Positions 17,729 to 32,099 of a stretch of DNA of 64,000 nt are shown one piece after another. The DNA lies in assembly GCF_035594125.1 (NCBI RefSeq), contig NC_087191.1, positions 5,630,467 to 5,694,466 of the forward strand, given 5' to 3'. The number at the start of each line of letters is the position of its first letter. Position 1 is the first letter of the stretch. The DNA is from Scylla paramamosain. Its lineage: Eukaryota > Arthropoda > Malacostraca > Decapoda > Portunidae. Under the pieces are notes generated by a model. It had not been told where the DNA came from, did not search any database, and saw only the letters and a list, made by a program, of their open reading frames with translations. A program made the translations under genes and the position numbers.

Positions 17729-19120
17729 CTAACTTATAGCCAATAATAAGGACAGTGTCTGAAAGGCAGGTAACCGGAACACGAGGGACACTAGGAAAAC
17801 GTGTTCACTTTCAAGGCAAACTTGGCCAATAACATGACAAAATGTAATGGAAGGCTTTGCTGAAGATGTAGTGGAGGGCTTGGTTGAAGATGCGAGGGAG
17901 GTAACACTTTCCAATACAGAAAACCTGTTGCAGACAGTAACTGAAGCAATGATGTTCTTACAGGAATGGGGAGAAAAAATTGATTGTTGAGAAAGGTGGG
18001 AAGATGTTGCAGCCTTATTACCTGTGGTGGAGGTAAAAGAAGTAAAGTGGAGGGAGGAGGCATATGTATTTGTCCCACCATCTATCTGTATATAAAGAAG
18101 TTCCCACCAGGCACTACCAAGACTAATGAATTTTGAATTAGCTATCTAAAGGATGTCCTGCTCAAGGCGGTATATCTTTCATTGTCGAGAGCGTAGTGGA
18201 TGATCTTCCATGCAAATTAAGTAATAATGCATAAACGCATTCGCATTAAAAATAGGGTGGGAGTTAAGGGCAGAGCAGTGACCACACCGGGGAAGATAGT
18301 TGTTCCTCCCACGACCGAACTCATAACACAGGTAACATTGCAATGCACGATCGATCAAAGGCTTTACTGGGAGAGAGAGGACCGATCTTAACATGGTTTG
18401 GGACAAAAGAACCATAGAATGTTAGCATTATCATATTACCATTGCCTTTAATCTTGGCTTTTCATGGAACATTATCTGGACATAACTGAACGATGTCATC
18501 TTTTGAGAGTTCGTACAAGTTCTGGTTGTAAATACGTCCTCTACAGTAACTGAATGTTCGGTGTGGCTTGCTTGATAATAAGACTCCATTAGAAGAGCAT
18601 GGTAAATGGAGCATCATCATCACCTGTTTTAAATCTTTAGCTCGGATCAAGACACCTTTTCCATATTTCTTGATGTTTTGCAGCGTGAATAAAGTTTCCT
18701 CGACCTTGCCAATAATATGCTAAAAGCCAATAAGGTGTTGGTAGGTGGCAAAGTTTGGGAGCTCGTTCTTCTGCATCATCAAAGGCATTAGGACAATAAT
18801 CATTCTCGCTGTCAGCTATATTGCTTGATCGAATGACTTCAGCAATAAAGTTGTTCTCTCCAAGACGCAGATAATTTATTGTTTCAAGAGCAGCTTTGGC
18901 ATGTAAATGCCATGTAACACCGATTAGAGAGACAATCACCATCATTGAGACGGATACGGGGAACTATTCCGAAAGACATAAGAAATGAGTGAATAGCACG
19001 GTATGACATGGAGGCATTAATGTTGTGACATTAATGATCATGAGAGTGTCAAGACAGGACTCAACAGCTGACCCAAGGCGTCTTTCACTTTGGGAAACAA
19101 CAGCAGGGGGAGTACGAGTT
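17729..19120 (-). pseudogene. LINE-C ORF1 (gag-like, zinc knuckle), broken
   Basis: Minus-strand gag-like protein of LINE-C, readable over at least four frame changes. Pieces in order are PPAVVSQSERRLGSAVESCL, then INYLRLGENNFIAEV (about 18870), then LKQVMMMLHLPCSSNGVLL, RTFSYCRGRIYNQNLYELS (about 18540), VKIGPLSP, and the cysteine region CYLCYEFGRGRN with PRCGHCSALNSHP (18340-18240), ending HPLRSRQ. The family's CCHC knuckles are damaged: several Cys and His are replaced in the second knuckle. It would bind element RNA in the RNP. A serine/threonine-rich linker containing FCHVIGQVCLES (about 17830) follows. Confidence 0.7.
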
Positions 19121-19640
19121 CCCGCCTGCACAAGCCATCACAGCCAGAGGGTGACGTCTCGAGGGCTTGATCGATTGCCTCTCTAGGATCAGGGGAGTTT
19201 TTATATTTACCGATATGGATACTATAAAAATAAATTGGCTCCAGGGGCCAAGGGAGGCAGTCTACTGGGACAACGATGGGAGCAAGCGCTGGCCGCCAGA
19301 TACAGGGTACCTCGTCCCCAGGAAGGCCAGTCGTTTTAAAAACTCAAAAGTTTGTCCACAATGGAGCTAAGATCTTCCTCCACTACGCATCCCAGCTCAG
19401 ACACCCAACCATCCAGTTCTGGACGCCTTCAAAAGGTGGCCCCTTTGGTGAGCAGCACCATTGACCCGTATTGGCAGTTTAACTCTATGAACCATCTAAT
19501 TTGGTCCCTCAATGGCGATCTTGCTAATATGGGCAGGCCTCTCTCCCTAAGTAGGGCGGAGCAGGGACCGAAGCACCCTCTAGCCTCGCTTGCCAGATCA
19601 TAGGGACACGCAAGCCCCCCCCCCCCTTCACTCCCACCAC

Positions 19641-20221
19641 GACAAAGCGGTTTGCATTTGGGAGGGTTTCAGCAAGTGCTGCTGAAAATTACTCTCTCAA
19701 GTGAGAGAATAATTTACAAACCTATAAAACTTATGAAGGCGTGGATCATTAAGCAACTGATCATGAAAGGGAATATGGACCTTATCTGCATGGAGTTGTC
19801 AAATGTTGGTACAAGAGTGACCTTGCAAGCAATCATAACTGGATTAATTTCGATCGATGTTTACTACATAGAGAACTAAAGATCGCTTGGTTACTAAAAA
19901 AAAAAAATAAAATAAATGAATAAAAAGAAACAGTAGAAAGTCTCTCTTCAACCAGCCAGACAGAACACTGGTCCCAGCCAAGCCCTCAAGATTATGCTAC
20001 ATTCTTTTTTGTGTTTCTTGACGTTCAGTTTCATCCTCTCAAAATAGTAAGAGGCATAATTTGTTGGCAAAGCTACTCAAATAACTCGTCATCTTCCCCC
20101 TCAGTAATGGACTTGCCTTTCACCCACGGTCGTCTGCTGATCACCCAGCTAGCTGTTTCCGTAAAGCCTAAAGAAAGGGCTCAAAGCTCGTACTGACACA
20201 CCTTTGAGTAAAACTGAGTCC
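19641..20221. other. Intergenic, nothing recognised
   Basis: Mixed composition, with an A-rich run near 19895-19930. Short open frames have no recognisable domain. Confidence 0.5.
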
Positions 20222-20384
20222 ACTCACACTGGACAGCGAGGTCACAACCCCTCGGGTTACATCCCATACCTACTTGCTGCTAGGTGAATAGGGGCTACAC
20301 ACTCGCCCATTTGCTTCGCCGCACATGGGATTCGAGCCCGGCCCTTCTCAGTTGTGAGCCGAGCGTGCTAACCACTGCACTGCG

Positions 20385-20392
<8 letters not shown>
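20222..20392 (-). mobile_element. tRNA-derived SINE
   Basis: Read on minus, the head (20392-20325) has an RNA polymerase III A box TGGTTAGCACGC and a B box GGGCTCGAATCCC at tRNA-like spacing. The body contains CACCTAGCAGCAAGTAGG and GGGATGTAACCCGAGG, a core seen in widespread decapod and other arthropod SINEs. A (TG)n tract abuts its 5' side. It depends on a LINE for mobility; the partner is not evident. Confidence 0.7.
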
Positions 20393-20426
<34 letters not shown>

Positions 20427-20455
20427 ACGCGTGCGTGCGTCCGCGCGCGCGTTAG
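20388..20455. repeat. (TG)n with GC-rich alternating continuation
   Basis: The TG tract passes into alternating purine-pyrimidine GCGCGCGTGTACGCGTGCG, a sequence type able to adopt Z-DNA. Confidence 0.85.
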
Positions 20456-20607
20456 TCACTGTATTAAACATTCGGAAACTCGGCTGTAAACCAAGCACCT
20501 TTTGGTAATCCCTGGTACCTCTCTCCTATATCTTCAATGCAGTTGATGCAATGTGAATATAAACCCAGTCAACATCTATTGATCTAACGTTTTGGTCCAC
20601 TTGGGGT

Positions 20608-20746
<139 letters not shown>

Positions 20747-20871
20747 GAGTTCGTCTTGCCTATACAGTAGTCATAATCCATCCAGCCTTTGTAGTTTGCT
20801 CACAGTAATGTTTTAAGAATACTAATCTCTGTGGGACAGTTAGTATGAGAGAGAGAGAGAGTTGGTGGGCG

Positions 20872-21525
20872 TGTCACATCCCCATCCCTCCTCCTGCTCC
20901 CCTCCTCCTCCATCTCATGAGCCAGTAAACACGCGGGGAACAGTCCTTTGTTTAGTCAGATTGTTGTAAGTGGGCCGAGAAGACGTGGTGACGTGAGGAT
21001 AGAGTACTGGCACATAACAGATCTATATTTATATATGTTAGAAAACGCTTATTAGTACTGTATATGAGTTAGAGAAAGTTAGATGAGAGAGATTCTCTGC
21101 CGTACAGTAAGACCTACTTTCTCCAGGGGTTATAGCGTTTCAGGGTGGTATTGGCCCATCTTCTGTAAATGTTACTGTGCAGCAGAAGGAGGTAATGTTT
21201 ATATGAGTGTGGGTGGTTTTGTTTCTAGAGGGCGATAACTCACAAAACATTATAATCCTCATAATTGTTTATCCCTTGTCGTAGCTGTGCCTCTTAGAAC
21301 GTGGTGGTGCAATTCTTTCTCAGCAAGTTGATGTGTGTTCGGTGCCTGTTGGGCATCTGTTATTCCTTTCTCCGTGTTCAGGATCTCACTTGTTTAATTC
21401 ACCACAGACCAGGGGGAACCTGTGCAAGTGAATGTGCGGCCTGCAATAGACTGTGAAGGAGGCAGTTTAGGGAAGTTAGGCAAGTTAAAGGCAGCTGTGA
21501 GTGGGGTGGAACTTGTGTCGTAACA
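20872..21525 (+). mobile_element. Candidate LTR, plus orientation
   Basis: A 654-bp segment beginning TGTCACATCC and ending GTCGTAACA, preceded by the purine-rich GAGAGAGTTGGTGGGCG, which looks like a polypurine tract at the edge of a 3' LTR. The CGTAACA end is the same as the minus-strand end of the Gypsy LTR at 25903-26877. No pol sequence is seen upstream, so it would be a remnant or solo LTR. Flanks do not show a clear duplication. Confidence 0.4.
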
Positions 21526-21538
21526 ATATGCATATATT

Positions 21539-21574
21539 GGTGTTGTAACAATAAGTATATATTGTTACAACACC
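21539..21574. repeat. Perfect 15-bp inverted repeat with LTR-like ends
   Basis: GGTGTTGTAACAATA at 21539-21553 is exactly complementary to TATTGTTACAACACC at 21560-21574, with a 6-bp spacer. Confidence 0.9.
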
Positions 21575-22560
21575 TCTCTCAAAGCTGCTACCAATGGGTC
21601 AGTCTCCCTAAGCCACCTTCTGTGTAGTTTAGTGCAAGGCCCAAATATTTATTTACAGGGTCTTTCTTTTCTTCTGCAACGATTAGCATAGGTGAGGCCG
21701 CCACTCCGTTTTTACCTGAACATGGAGAAAGGAGTAAACAAATGCTCAACAAACTTTGAGCGCAGTGCACTCGCTGGAAAAGAATCGTATAACCAACCAC
21801 GTGCTAGTGGGTGGGGGCACAGCTAGGAAAAAGGACACACATGTATGAGGTTTATAATATTCTGTGAGCTATCTCCCAACTAGAAACAAAAATGCCCAGA
21901 GTCACAAAACATTATACCATCCTGCTGGCCAACAGTATATTTGCAGTTTCCAAGAGGACAGGCCAGTACCACCAACAGATAATTTCTATATCCTTTGGGT
22001 CTAAAGCTCCCAGCAGAAGTCCTACAAACAGTTGCATTTTACAGCACAAGACACTAAAGATACAAAGACACGCAGCCAATAGACAAAAAGGAAAGACATC
22101 CAACCGTTCTTGGATACGCCAGGATAGTCGTCTAGCGCCGAGGAATCGGTGTCAAAGATCTCTTCAAATTTCAGAGGCATGACAACCATAGGCAGGCTCC
22201 TGGTGACTCCTATCCTACTCATGGAAGCAGGAGCTTACTACTCTGAATACTTAAATAATGTCTACTTAAAGGATATGTATATCCTCCCTTGCTCCACCTC
22301 TTTTGATACGCGTCTTTACTCTGGCTTGGATGGACACCATTTGGTCGTGGGAAAGCATCTCTACCTCGTGTCTTGGGCAGTGACTTAGGCTGGGAAGGAG
22401 TGCGAAGGGGGGAAGGGGGGAGGAAGCGGGCCGCCTCTCGCCTCGCACTCTACACAGCTCAAAATCTATATCAAAAGAACATCATGTTTAGAAAATTGTT
22501 ATTGGCTAAATACACGGGCTGGATGGAATCTGATTACTCTATATGCAAAATTGACTGTTC
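21575..22560. other. Intergenic, nothing recognised
   Basis: No gene or transposon domain is seen. Near 22515-22560 the sequence resembles part of the dispersed repeat R (GCTGGATG then TGATTACT), suggesting a third, partial copy. Confidence 0.4.
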
Positions 22561-22564
22561 TACT

Positions 22565-22603
22565 ATATAATATATTAGACTCAACATGTCTAATATATTA
22601 TAT
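22565..22603. repeat. Perfect 16-bp inverted repeat
   Basis: ATATAATATATTAGAC at 22565-22580 pairs exactly with GTCTAATATATTATAT at 22588-22603 across a 7-bp loop. Confidence 0.9.
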
Positions 22604-22984
22604 GTGACTCGGTGCAGGGCTTAATTACGAGGGTACAGGGTCCCTTCATACTCCTGCACCCTTTACACAACCGGTCGTAACGTCAGGTCACATTAATGAG
22701 GTCGCTGGCCTGTTTTTATCCACCTACAGGCAAAGGAGATAATACACCAACCAATTCCAACAGCTGGGTAACAATCGATCGACATGTTCTAGGGAAAAGA
22801 CAAATATAACAAGCGACAACACATATAGTGTCGAGGTATAAAACCCCTTTAGACTATCATCCTCAGGAACAAAATCCACCCACTGTCCAACAGCGCGCTA
22901 TAGCTTCTAGCCGAATAATGTCATTTACGGCTTCCTGGACGGCAGGCCTTGTCAGGGCCTGAGAACGGAGTAACGTTTACTACA

Positions 22985-24045
<1,061 letters not shown>

Positions 24046-24085
24046 CAGAGTGTATTGTATATTAAAAACAGGGAAGGTAGAATAT

Positions 24086-24087
<2 letters not shown>

Positions 24088-24160
<73 letters not shown>
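24088..24160. repeat. (GA)n microsatellite
   Basis: Perfect GA tract. Confidence 0.97.
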
Positions 24161-24164
<4 letters not shown>

Positions 24165-24519
24165 GTCTGGCGCGTCTTGTGACGCGACAGATGCTAATAT
24201 ATCTATTTTATTTTTCCCACTTTTTATTTTAAAATATTGAAACCACTATATCTGTAAGAGTAACAAGTAAAGTTTATAACGAAAACCGAGTACCCCTTCA
24301 GTGAATTGGAGCAAAGAGAGAAATTAAATTTTATGAATGCTGATAAAGTGAGCGAGTGAGAGTGGGGCACGTCCATGCTGTCTGGTGTGTTAGGTTTCTG
24401 TGACCATCTAGTTTTAAGTGACCAAGTGCGTGTGCAGCCTTATTTGTACTGCCAGATGTATGGCAAATTCATTCCCAGCCACAGTGATGCACAGGCTTCC
24501 CTGGACCCCCGTTAGGATA

Positions 24520-24780
24520 TCTAGCATTACCTATTTTGACCTAAATGACGTGAAGCATTACCTAACCTAACCTAAGTTATGTGTAACAATACCTTACTTA
24601 ATCTAACATTCCCTAATCTAACCTAAATGATGCATAGGAATAGCTAATCTGACCTAACTGGGGATGTTTCGCCCTTTGTGGACCCCCGCCTTAAGGATAG
24701 TAATCAAACCTAGCATTACCTAACACATAACTTGTAGAAATATATAATCTATAATAAAATTACCTAATCTAACCGAAATG
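24520..24780. repeat. Degenerate (AACCT)n-like DNA
   Basis: Scattered CCTAACCTAACCTAA units with many substitutions. TTAGG/CCTAA is the ancestral arthropod telomere unit, so this looks like an interstitial telomere-type remnant. A similar stretch flanks the RTE insertion at 58.2 and 59.7 kb. Confidence 0.5.
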
Positions 24781-26877
<2,097 letters not shown>

Positions 26878-26879
26878 CG

Positions 26880-28570
26880 CCCCCAGAAAGGTAGACAGAA
26901 CATCGGAGGGAAGTTGTGGCTGGACAAACCATCTGCAAGAACATTATTCACTCCCTTGATATGATGAATAGATAGGCAATACTCTTGAAGAAACAGGCTC
27001 CAACGGGTAAGTCTTTGATTCAAAGGGTGATGGTCCGTGAAAACAGTATCATAGATTCAGAGGGTGATAAATACACAGGAAAAAAAAAAAAAAACTGAAG
27101 TGCCATAATCATAGCAAGCAGTTCTTTTCAATAACATAATATATATATTTTTTTTTCTGACCAGAATTTTTTTTTTCTTTTTTGCTGAAATAGCAAATTG
27201 AGTGGTCTACATCATTTTCTTCATCGTTTTGCATTAGAACTGCACCAGCACCAATATTGCTGGCATCAACTGCCATGTCAAAATTGGGTGAAACCAAGAT
27301 GGGTTGACACATCAACAGGTTTTTAATACTTTCATAAGTCATTTGGCACTGTGCTGACCACACAAATTTCTTATCCTTTTTCAGCAAGTCCATTAGGGAC
27401 ACAATCACTCTTTTCATCAGTGTCTGCTGTCCTTTCGACTGCAGTAACAAGACTACAAACCACACTAGGCAAAGGCTGAGGGCGAACATAGGGCTTAAGC
27501 ATATCAATGTGGCAAATTTTGATGTTTCAATAAAATAGTCTGTAGCACTGATCCTATGACACACTCGATATGTCCTACAAAACTTAGCAAACAGTGGGTG
27601 GCCAGGGAGAGGTAATAACACCAGGACCTCATCATTTTCATTGAACTCTCGTTCATGAACATTCTTATCGTACCACTCTTTCATAGTTCGTTGTGACTGC
27701 TTGAGGTTAGACTGGGCCATCTATAAGCTGTGGGAAAGAAAGAAGGAGGGTGTGTGCCACCACTCCACATCTCTTTCACCAGCCTTTGGGGTCCTCTCAC
27801 TTCATGTCCGAAGACCAACTCGTTGAGAGAAATGCCCAGAGACGCTGTTAGGACTTCCCTTGTGGCAAACAACAGAAACGGGAGTCCTTTATCCCAATAA
27901 TTTCCAGTCTCATTGCATTATTTCCTCAACAAGAGAGTATACTACGAATGAGTACAGCCTCGTTGTACCTGGTTGCAGAATCTAGGATAGTGAGTAGGTG
28001 ATATTTCGTCCAAAGAGATGCTGTAAAGTGGGAATAGGTAACAACGGACTCACAGGGATGGCTTGATTTGGTTTCCTCACGGATGACGTGCCCCGACGTA
28101 TTGTGCCACATCCGCGGTCATGCGAGGCCAGTGGAAGCGCGAGTGGAGACGTTACAGATGGCCAGCAAGGGAAGTCCCGTGTGCCATCTTGAGTAACTGT
28201 TTTCTACATTGCTGCAGAATGACAATTTAGTGAGAATTCCACACACCTTCATCAACTCACATATGAGCGGGTCTCCACCGTCTCCACAACACATCTTTCA
28301 AATAAAACCATTCTCCTTTCTCATGTTCACACTTACTCTTGTGCACAGCAACACGCCTCAAAGAACATATTTTAGGGCCATTTTTCTGGAAATCGCAAAG
28401 ATGCTCTATAGTTACATTTTCAAGTGGAGGAGGCACTTCTGAATTAAACATATCAGCCAGAGAATTATCCTCTACAGGGGGCAACACTACATCATCTCCA
28501 TATCTCTCCTCATTCACTTCCTTCTCCGCTACATTAACATTCACATCAGGGAGAGACTCAATTGCTACTC
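26880..28570 (-). pseudogene. Gypsy pol fragments: linker, integrase, misplaced RNase H
   Basis: In transcription order: a linker SLADMFNSEVPPPLENVTIE and KICSLRRVAVHKS (28544-28257); integrase core LLTILDSATRYNEAVLIRSI (about 27990) with GISLNELVFGHEVRGPQRLV (27872-27681); integrase C-terminal NLKQSQRTMKEWYDKN and VLVLLPLPGHPLFAKFC (27720-27560); then, in the same open frame, the RNase H connection LLKKDKKFVWSAQCQMTYE and AVDASNIGAGAVLMQ (about 27400-27200). The RNase H end is TRWSLFLQEYCLSIHHIKGV (about 27000-26900). The integrase-to-RNase H junction is read through by one 203-codon open frame (27720-27109). Confidence 0.75.
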
Positions 28571-28613
28571 ATTGAGCGTGTAACAGCATATACATTGAAC
28601 ACCTCTAGGAATG

Positions 28614-28832
28614 TTAATGTTTCTCAACATTAACAGTGACGGGGATGGTTACCAGTACTTTAGACAAGACAGGGTTAGGAAAAATCTTTGCTCCAGCCAC
28701 ATCATTTCCAAGTAAAAGTGTCAAACCTAGTGCAGGCAAACTCTCAGCTACTCCAACATCTGCAGTAACATTAGGTAAATCACAAGAAATGTCCACTTTG
28801 ACCGTAGGGTAGGTATCAAAACCTGCTACTCC
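28614..28832 (-). pseudogene. Gypsy protease, C-terminal half
   Basis: Reads DISCDLPNVTADVGVAES then LPALGLTLLLGNDVAGAKIF. LGNDLAG is the conserved end of the protease in this Gypsy group. The N-terminal half (VTMNGRVHDVTVLRDTAATG, which holds the active-site Asp-Thr in the form LRDTAA) lies at 32260-32100, on the other side of the LINE-A insertion. Confidence 0.7.
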
Positions 28833-31800
28833 AAGGAGGAGACAGTAGACACCTGCCGAAACGATAATTACTCCCAGTGAGGTCTAAAGCACTGTTCAGT
28901 GGGTGCTGTGAACTTATCATTAAACCCAGCTGTGACCTCACTGAACGATTCCCTTTGTGTCTCACAACACAAGGGGGCAGTCACAGCCTGCCCTCTAAAG
29001 ACAACTCTCTTCCTCCACACAAAACTACAAGCACCTAATAACACACACACCCTTCACTCAAAAATTTTAAAGTGATCATGGCGACTCCTACACCAGCCTC
29101 GGAGTCCCCATCTGGGGAGGGGACCATAAATGTCCCCAAGTCCGACTGCCTTTCTGTCGACGACCCTAAGTGTCTTGACACCCCCCACTTTTTCTTCATT
29201 AACTTCTGCAACATTCGCGGTCTAAGATCTAATTTTCAATCTGTAGAACACCACCTCTCCTCTTCTAAACCTCATCTTCTTTTCCTCACTGAAACTCAGG
29301 TGTCTGAGGCAACTGACAGTAGCCCCTTTTCTTTTCCCTCCTACTTTCTCTATCCTCATTTTCGATCCAAAGCTGGATGCTGCGTTTATGTGCGCAATGA
29401 CTTAATCTGCTCTCGTGCCCACGCTCTTGAATCTTCTGAGTTTTCCACCATCTGGCTACGACTACAGAGTCACTCTCATACTAAATTTATCTGTGTTGTA
29501 TACCTCTCTCCTAACTCCTCTGACTATAAGAAATTCTCTGACTATTTAACTTTCAAAGTGGATCACATTCTGACCCTCTTCCCTTTTGCAGAAATCTCCA
29601 TTCTTGGAGATTTCAATGTTCACCACCAGATTTGGCTTTTCTCTCCCTTCACTGACCATCCTGGTGAACTAGCCTACAATTACAATTACTATCCTCCATG
29701 ACCTAGAGCAATTGGTGCAACACCCTACTCGTATTCCTGACCGTCTTGGAGATACGCCCAACATTCTTGACCATTTCCTGACCTCTAATCCTTCTATTTA
29801 TGCTGTCACCCTTTCTTCTTTGGGCTCCTCCGATCACAATCTCATATCTTTGTCTTGTCCTATCACTCCAGTCCCTCCTCAGGATCCCCCTAAGCGAAGG
29901 TGCCTCTGGCGTTTTGCCTCTGCTAGTTGGGGGGACCTGAGGAGGTATTTTGCTGATTGTCCTTAGAATGACTACTGCTTCCGTGTCAGAGACCCGTCTT
30001 TGTGTGCTGAGAGCATAACAGAGGTGATAGTGTCTGGCATGGAGGCATACATTCCTCACTCTTTTTCTCGTCCTAAACCTTCTAAGCCTTGGTTTAACAC
30101 AGCTTGTTCTCGTGCTATACGTGATAGAGAGAGTCTGTTCTCAAACTAGCCAAAAACTCCTTCATTAACAGAAAATGTCAAAACATTTCAAGATCTAACT
30201 CCCCTCGTGATTTCTGGCATCTAGCCAAAAATATCTCCAATAACTTTGCTTCTTCTTCTTTCCCTCCTCTATTTCAACTAGATGAAACCACTGCTATCAC
30301 ATCTATTTCTAAAACTGAACTCTTTGCTCAAACCTTTGCTAAAAACTCTACCTTGGACGATTCTGGGCTTGTTCCTCCCTCTCCTCCACCCTCTGACTAT
30401 TTCATGCCACCTATTAAAATTCTTTGCAATGATGTTTTCCATGCCCTCGCTGGCCTAAACCCTCGGAAGGCTTATGGACCTGATGAGGTCCCTCCTATTG
30501 TTCTCCGAAACTGTGCCTCCGTGCTTGTACCTTGCCTAGTCAAACTCTTTCAGCTCTGTCTGTCAACATCTACCTTTCCTTCTTGCTGGAAGTTTGCCTA
30601 CATTCAACCTGTTCCTAAAAAGGGTGACCGTTCTAATCCCTCAAACTACCGTCCTATTACTTTAATTTCCCGCCTATCTAAAGTTTTTGAATCTATCCTC
30701 AACAGGAAGATTCTTAAACATCTATCACTTCACAACCTTCTATCTGATCGCCAGTATGGCTTCCGTCAAGGCCGCTCTAGTGGTGATCTTCTGGCTTTCC
30801 TTACTGAGTCTTGGTCATCCTCTTTTAGAGATTTTGGTGAAACTGTTGTTGTTGCCTTGGACATATCAAAAGCTTTTGATAGAGTCTGGCACAAAGCTTT
30901 GATTTCCAAACTACCCTCCTACGGTTTTTATCCTTCTCTCTGTAACTTCATCTCAAGTTTTCTTTCTGACCGTTCTATTGCTGCTGTGGTAGACGGTCAC
31001 TGTTCTCCTAAATCTATTAACAGTGGTGTTCCTCAGGGTTCTGTCCCGTCACCCACTCTCTTCTTATCATTCATTAATGATCTAAACCAAACTTCTTGTT
31101 CTCTCCACTCCTATGCTGATGATACCACCCTGCACTTTCCACGTCTTTTCATAGACGTCCAACGCTTCAGGAGGTAAACATATTATGCAGGGAAGCCACA
31201 GAACGCCTGACTTCTGATCTTTCTTAAATTTCTGATTGGGGCAGAGCAAACTTGGTATTGTTCAATGCCTCAAAAACTCAATTCCTATCTCTATATTCTA
31301 TCTATACTCTATCTATACTCTATACTCTATCTATCAACTCGACACAACCTTCCAGACAACTATACCCTCTTCTTCAATGACACTCAACTGTCACCCTCTT
31401 CTACACTGAACATCCTCGTTCTGTCCTTTACTTATAATCTGAACTGGAAACTTCACATCTCATCTCCAGCTAAAACAGCTTCTATGAAGTTAGGTGTTCT
31501 GAGACGTCTCCGCCAGTTTTTCTCACCCCCCCAGCTGCTAACTCTGTACAAGGGCCTTATCCGTCCATGTATGGAGTATGTTTCACATGTCTGGGGGGGT
31601 TCCACTCATACTGCTCTTCTAGACAGGGTGGAATCAAAAGCTTTTCGTCTCATCAACTCCTCTCCTCTAACTGACTGTCTTCAGCCTCTCTCTCACCGCC
31701 GGAATGTTGCATATCTAGCTGTCTTCTACCGCTATTTTCATGCTAACTGCTCTTCTGATCTTGCTAACTACATGCCTCCCCTCCTTCCGCGGCCTCGCTG

Positions 31801-32098
31801 CACAACACTTTCTTCTTTCTCTCACCCCTATTCTGTCCACCTCTCTAACGCAAGAGTTAACCAGTATTCTCAATCATTCATCCCTTTCTCTGGTAAACTC
31901 TGGAACTCCCTGCCTGCTTCTGTATTTCCATCTTCCTATGAGTTGAATTCCTTCAAGAGGGAGGTTTCAAGACACTTATCCATCAATTTTTGACCACTGC
32001 TTTGACCCTTTTATGGGACTGGAATTTCAGTGGGCATTTTTTTTATTAGATTTTTGTTGCCCTTGGCCAGTGTCCTTCCTACATGAAAAAAAAAAAAA
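28833..32098 (+). mobile_element. LINE-A copy 4, full length, in Gypsy protease
   Basis: A 3.27-kb plus-strand copy from the shared 5' end AAGGAGGAGACAGTAGACAC to a poly(A) of 13 A after CCTTCCTACATG. Endonuclease at 29072-29701 shows [28 protein letters not shown] and [13 protein letters not shown] at 30353-31177 shows GDRSNPSNYRPITLIS, QYGFRQGRS, ALDISKAFDRVWH, NSGVPQGSV and YADDTTLHF. The tail at 31265-31993 ends NSFKREVSRHLS. Frame breaks occur at about 29690-30350 and 31177, and a CTATA-type tandem expansion sits at 31284-31334. It splits the Gypsy protease. I could not define an exact target duplication. Confidence 0.9.
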
Positions 32099-32099
32099 C

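Larger units (their letters stand above)
13470..19640 (-). mobile_element. LINE-C, I-like non-LTR retrotransposon, near full length, decayed
   Basis: Minus-strand element with, in transcription order, a C-rich 5' region (from about 19640), gag-like ORF1 (about 19120-17730), an LTR-like insert (17728-16853), the end of ORF1 and the endonuclease start (16788-16378), RT (15996-14210), RNase H and a C-terminal cysteine segment (14200-13477). An RNase H domain after RT is typical of I, R1 and LOA relatives and is absent from Jockey proper. All frames are broken. Confidence 0.8.

Noticed and set aside
17729..19120. Endogenous large DNA virus (nimavirus-like) gene on minus
   Set aside because: The order LRLGENNF, RTFSYCRGRIYNQNLYELS and CYLCYE..CGHCSALNSH fits the gag-like ORF1 of an I-type LINE, and the EN-RT of the same element follows downstream on the same strand.
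20222..20392. Functional tRNA gene
   Set aside because: A and B boxes are present, but the sequence continues into a SINE body and no full cloverleaf can be drawn.
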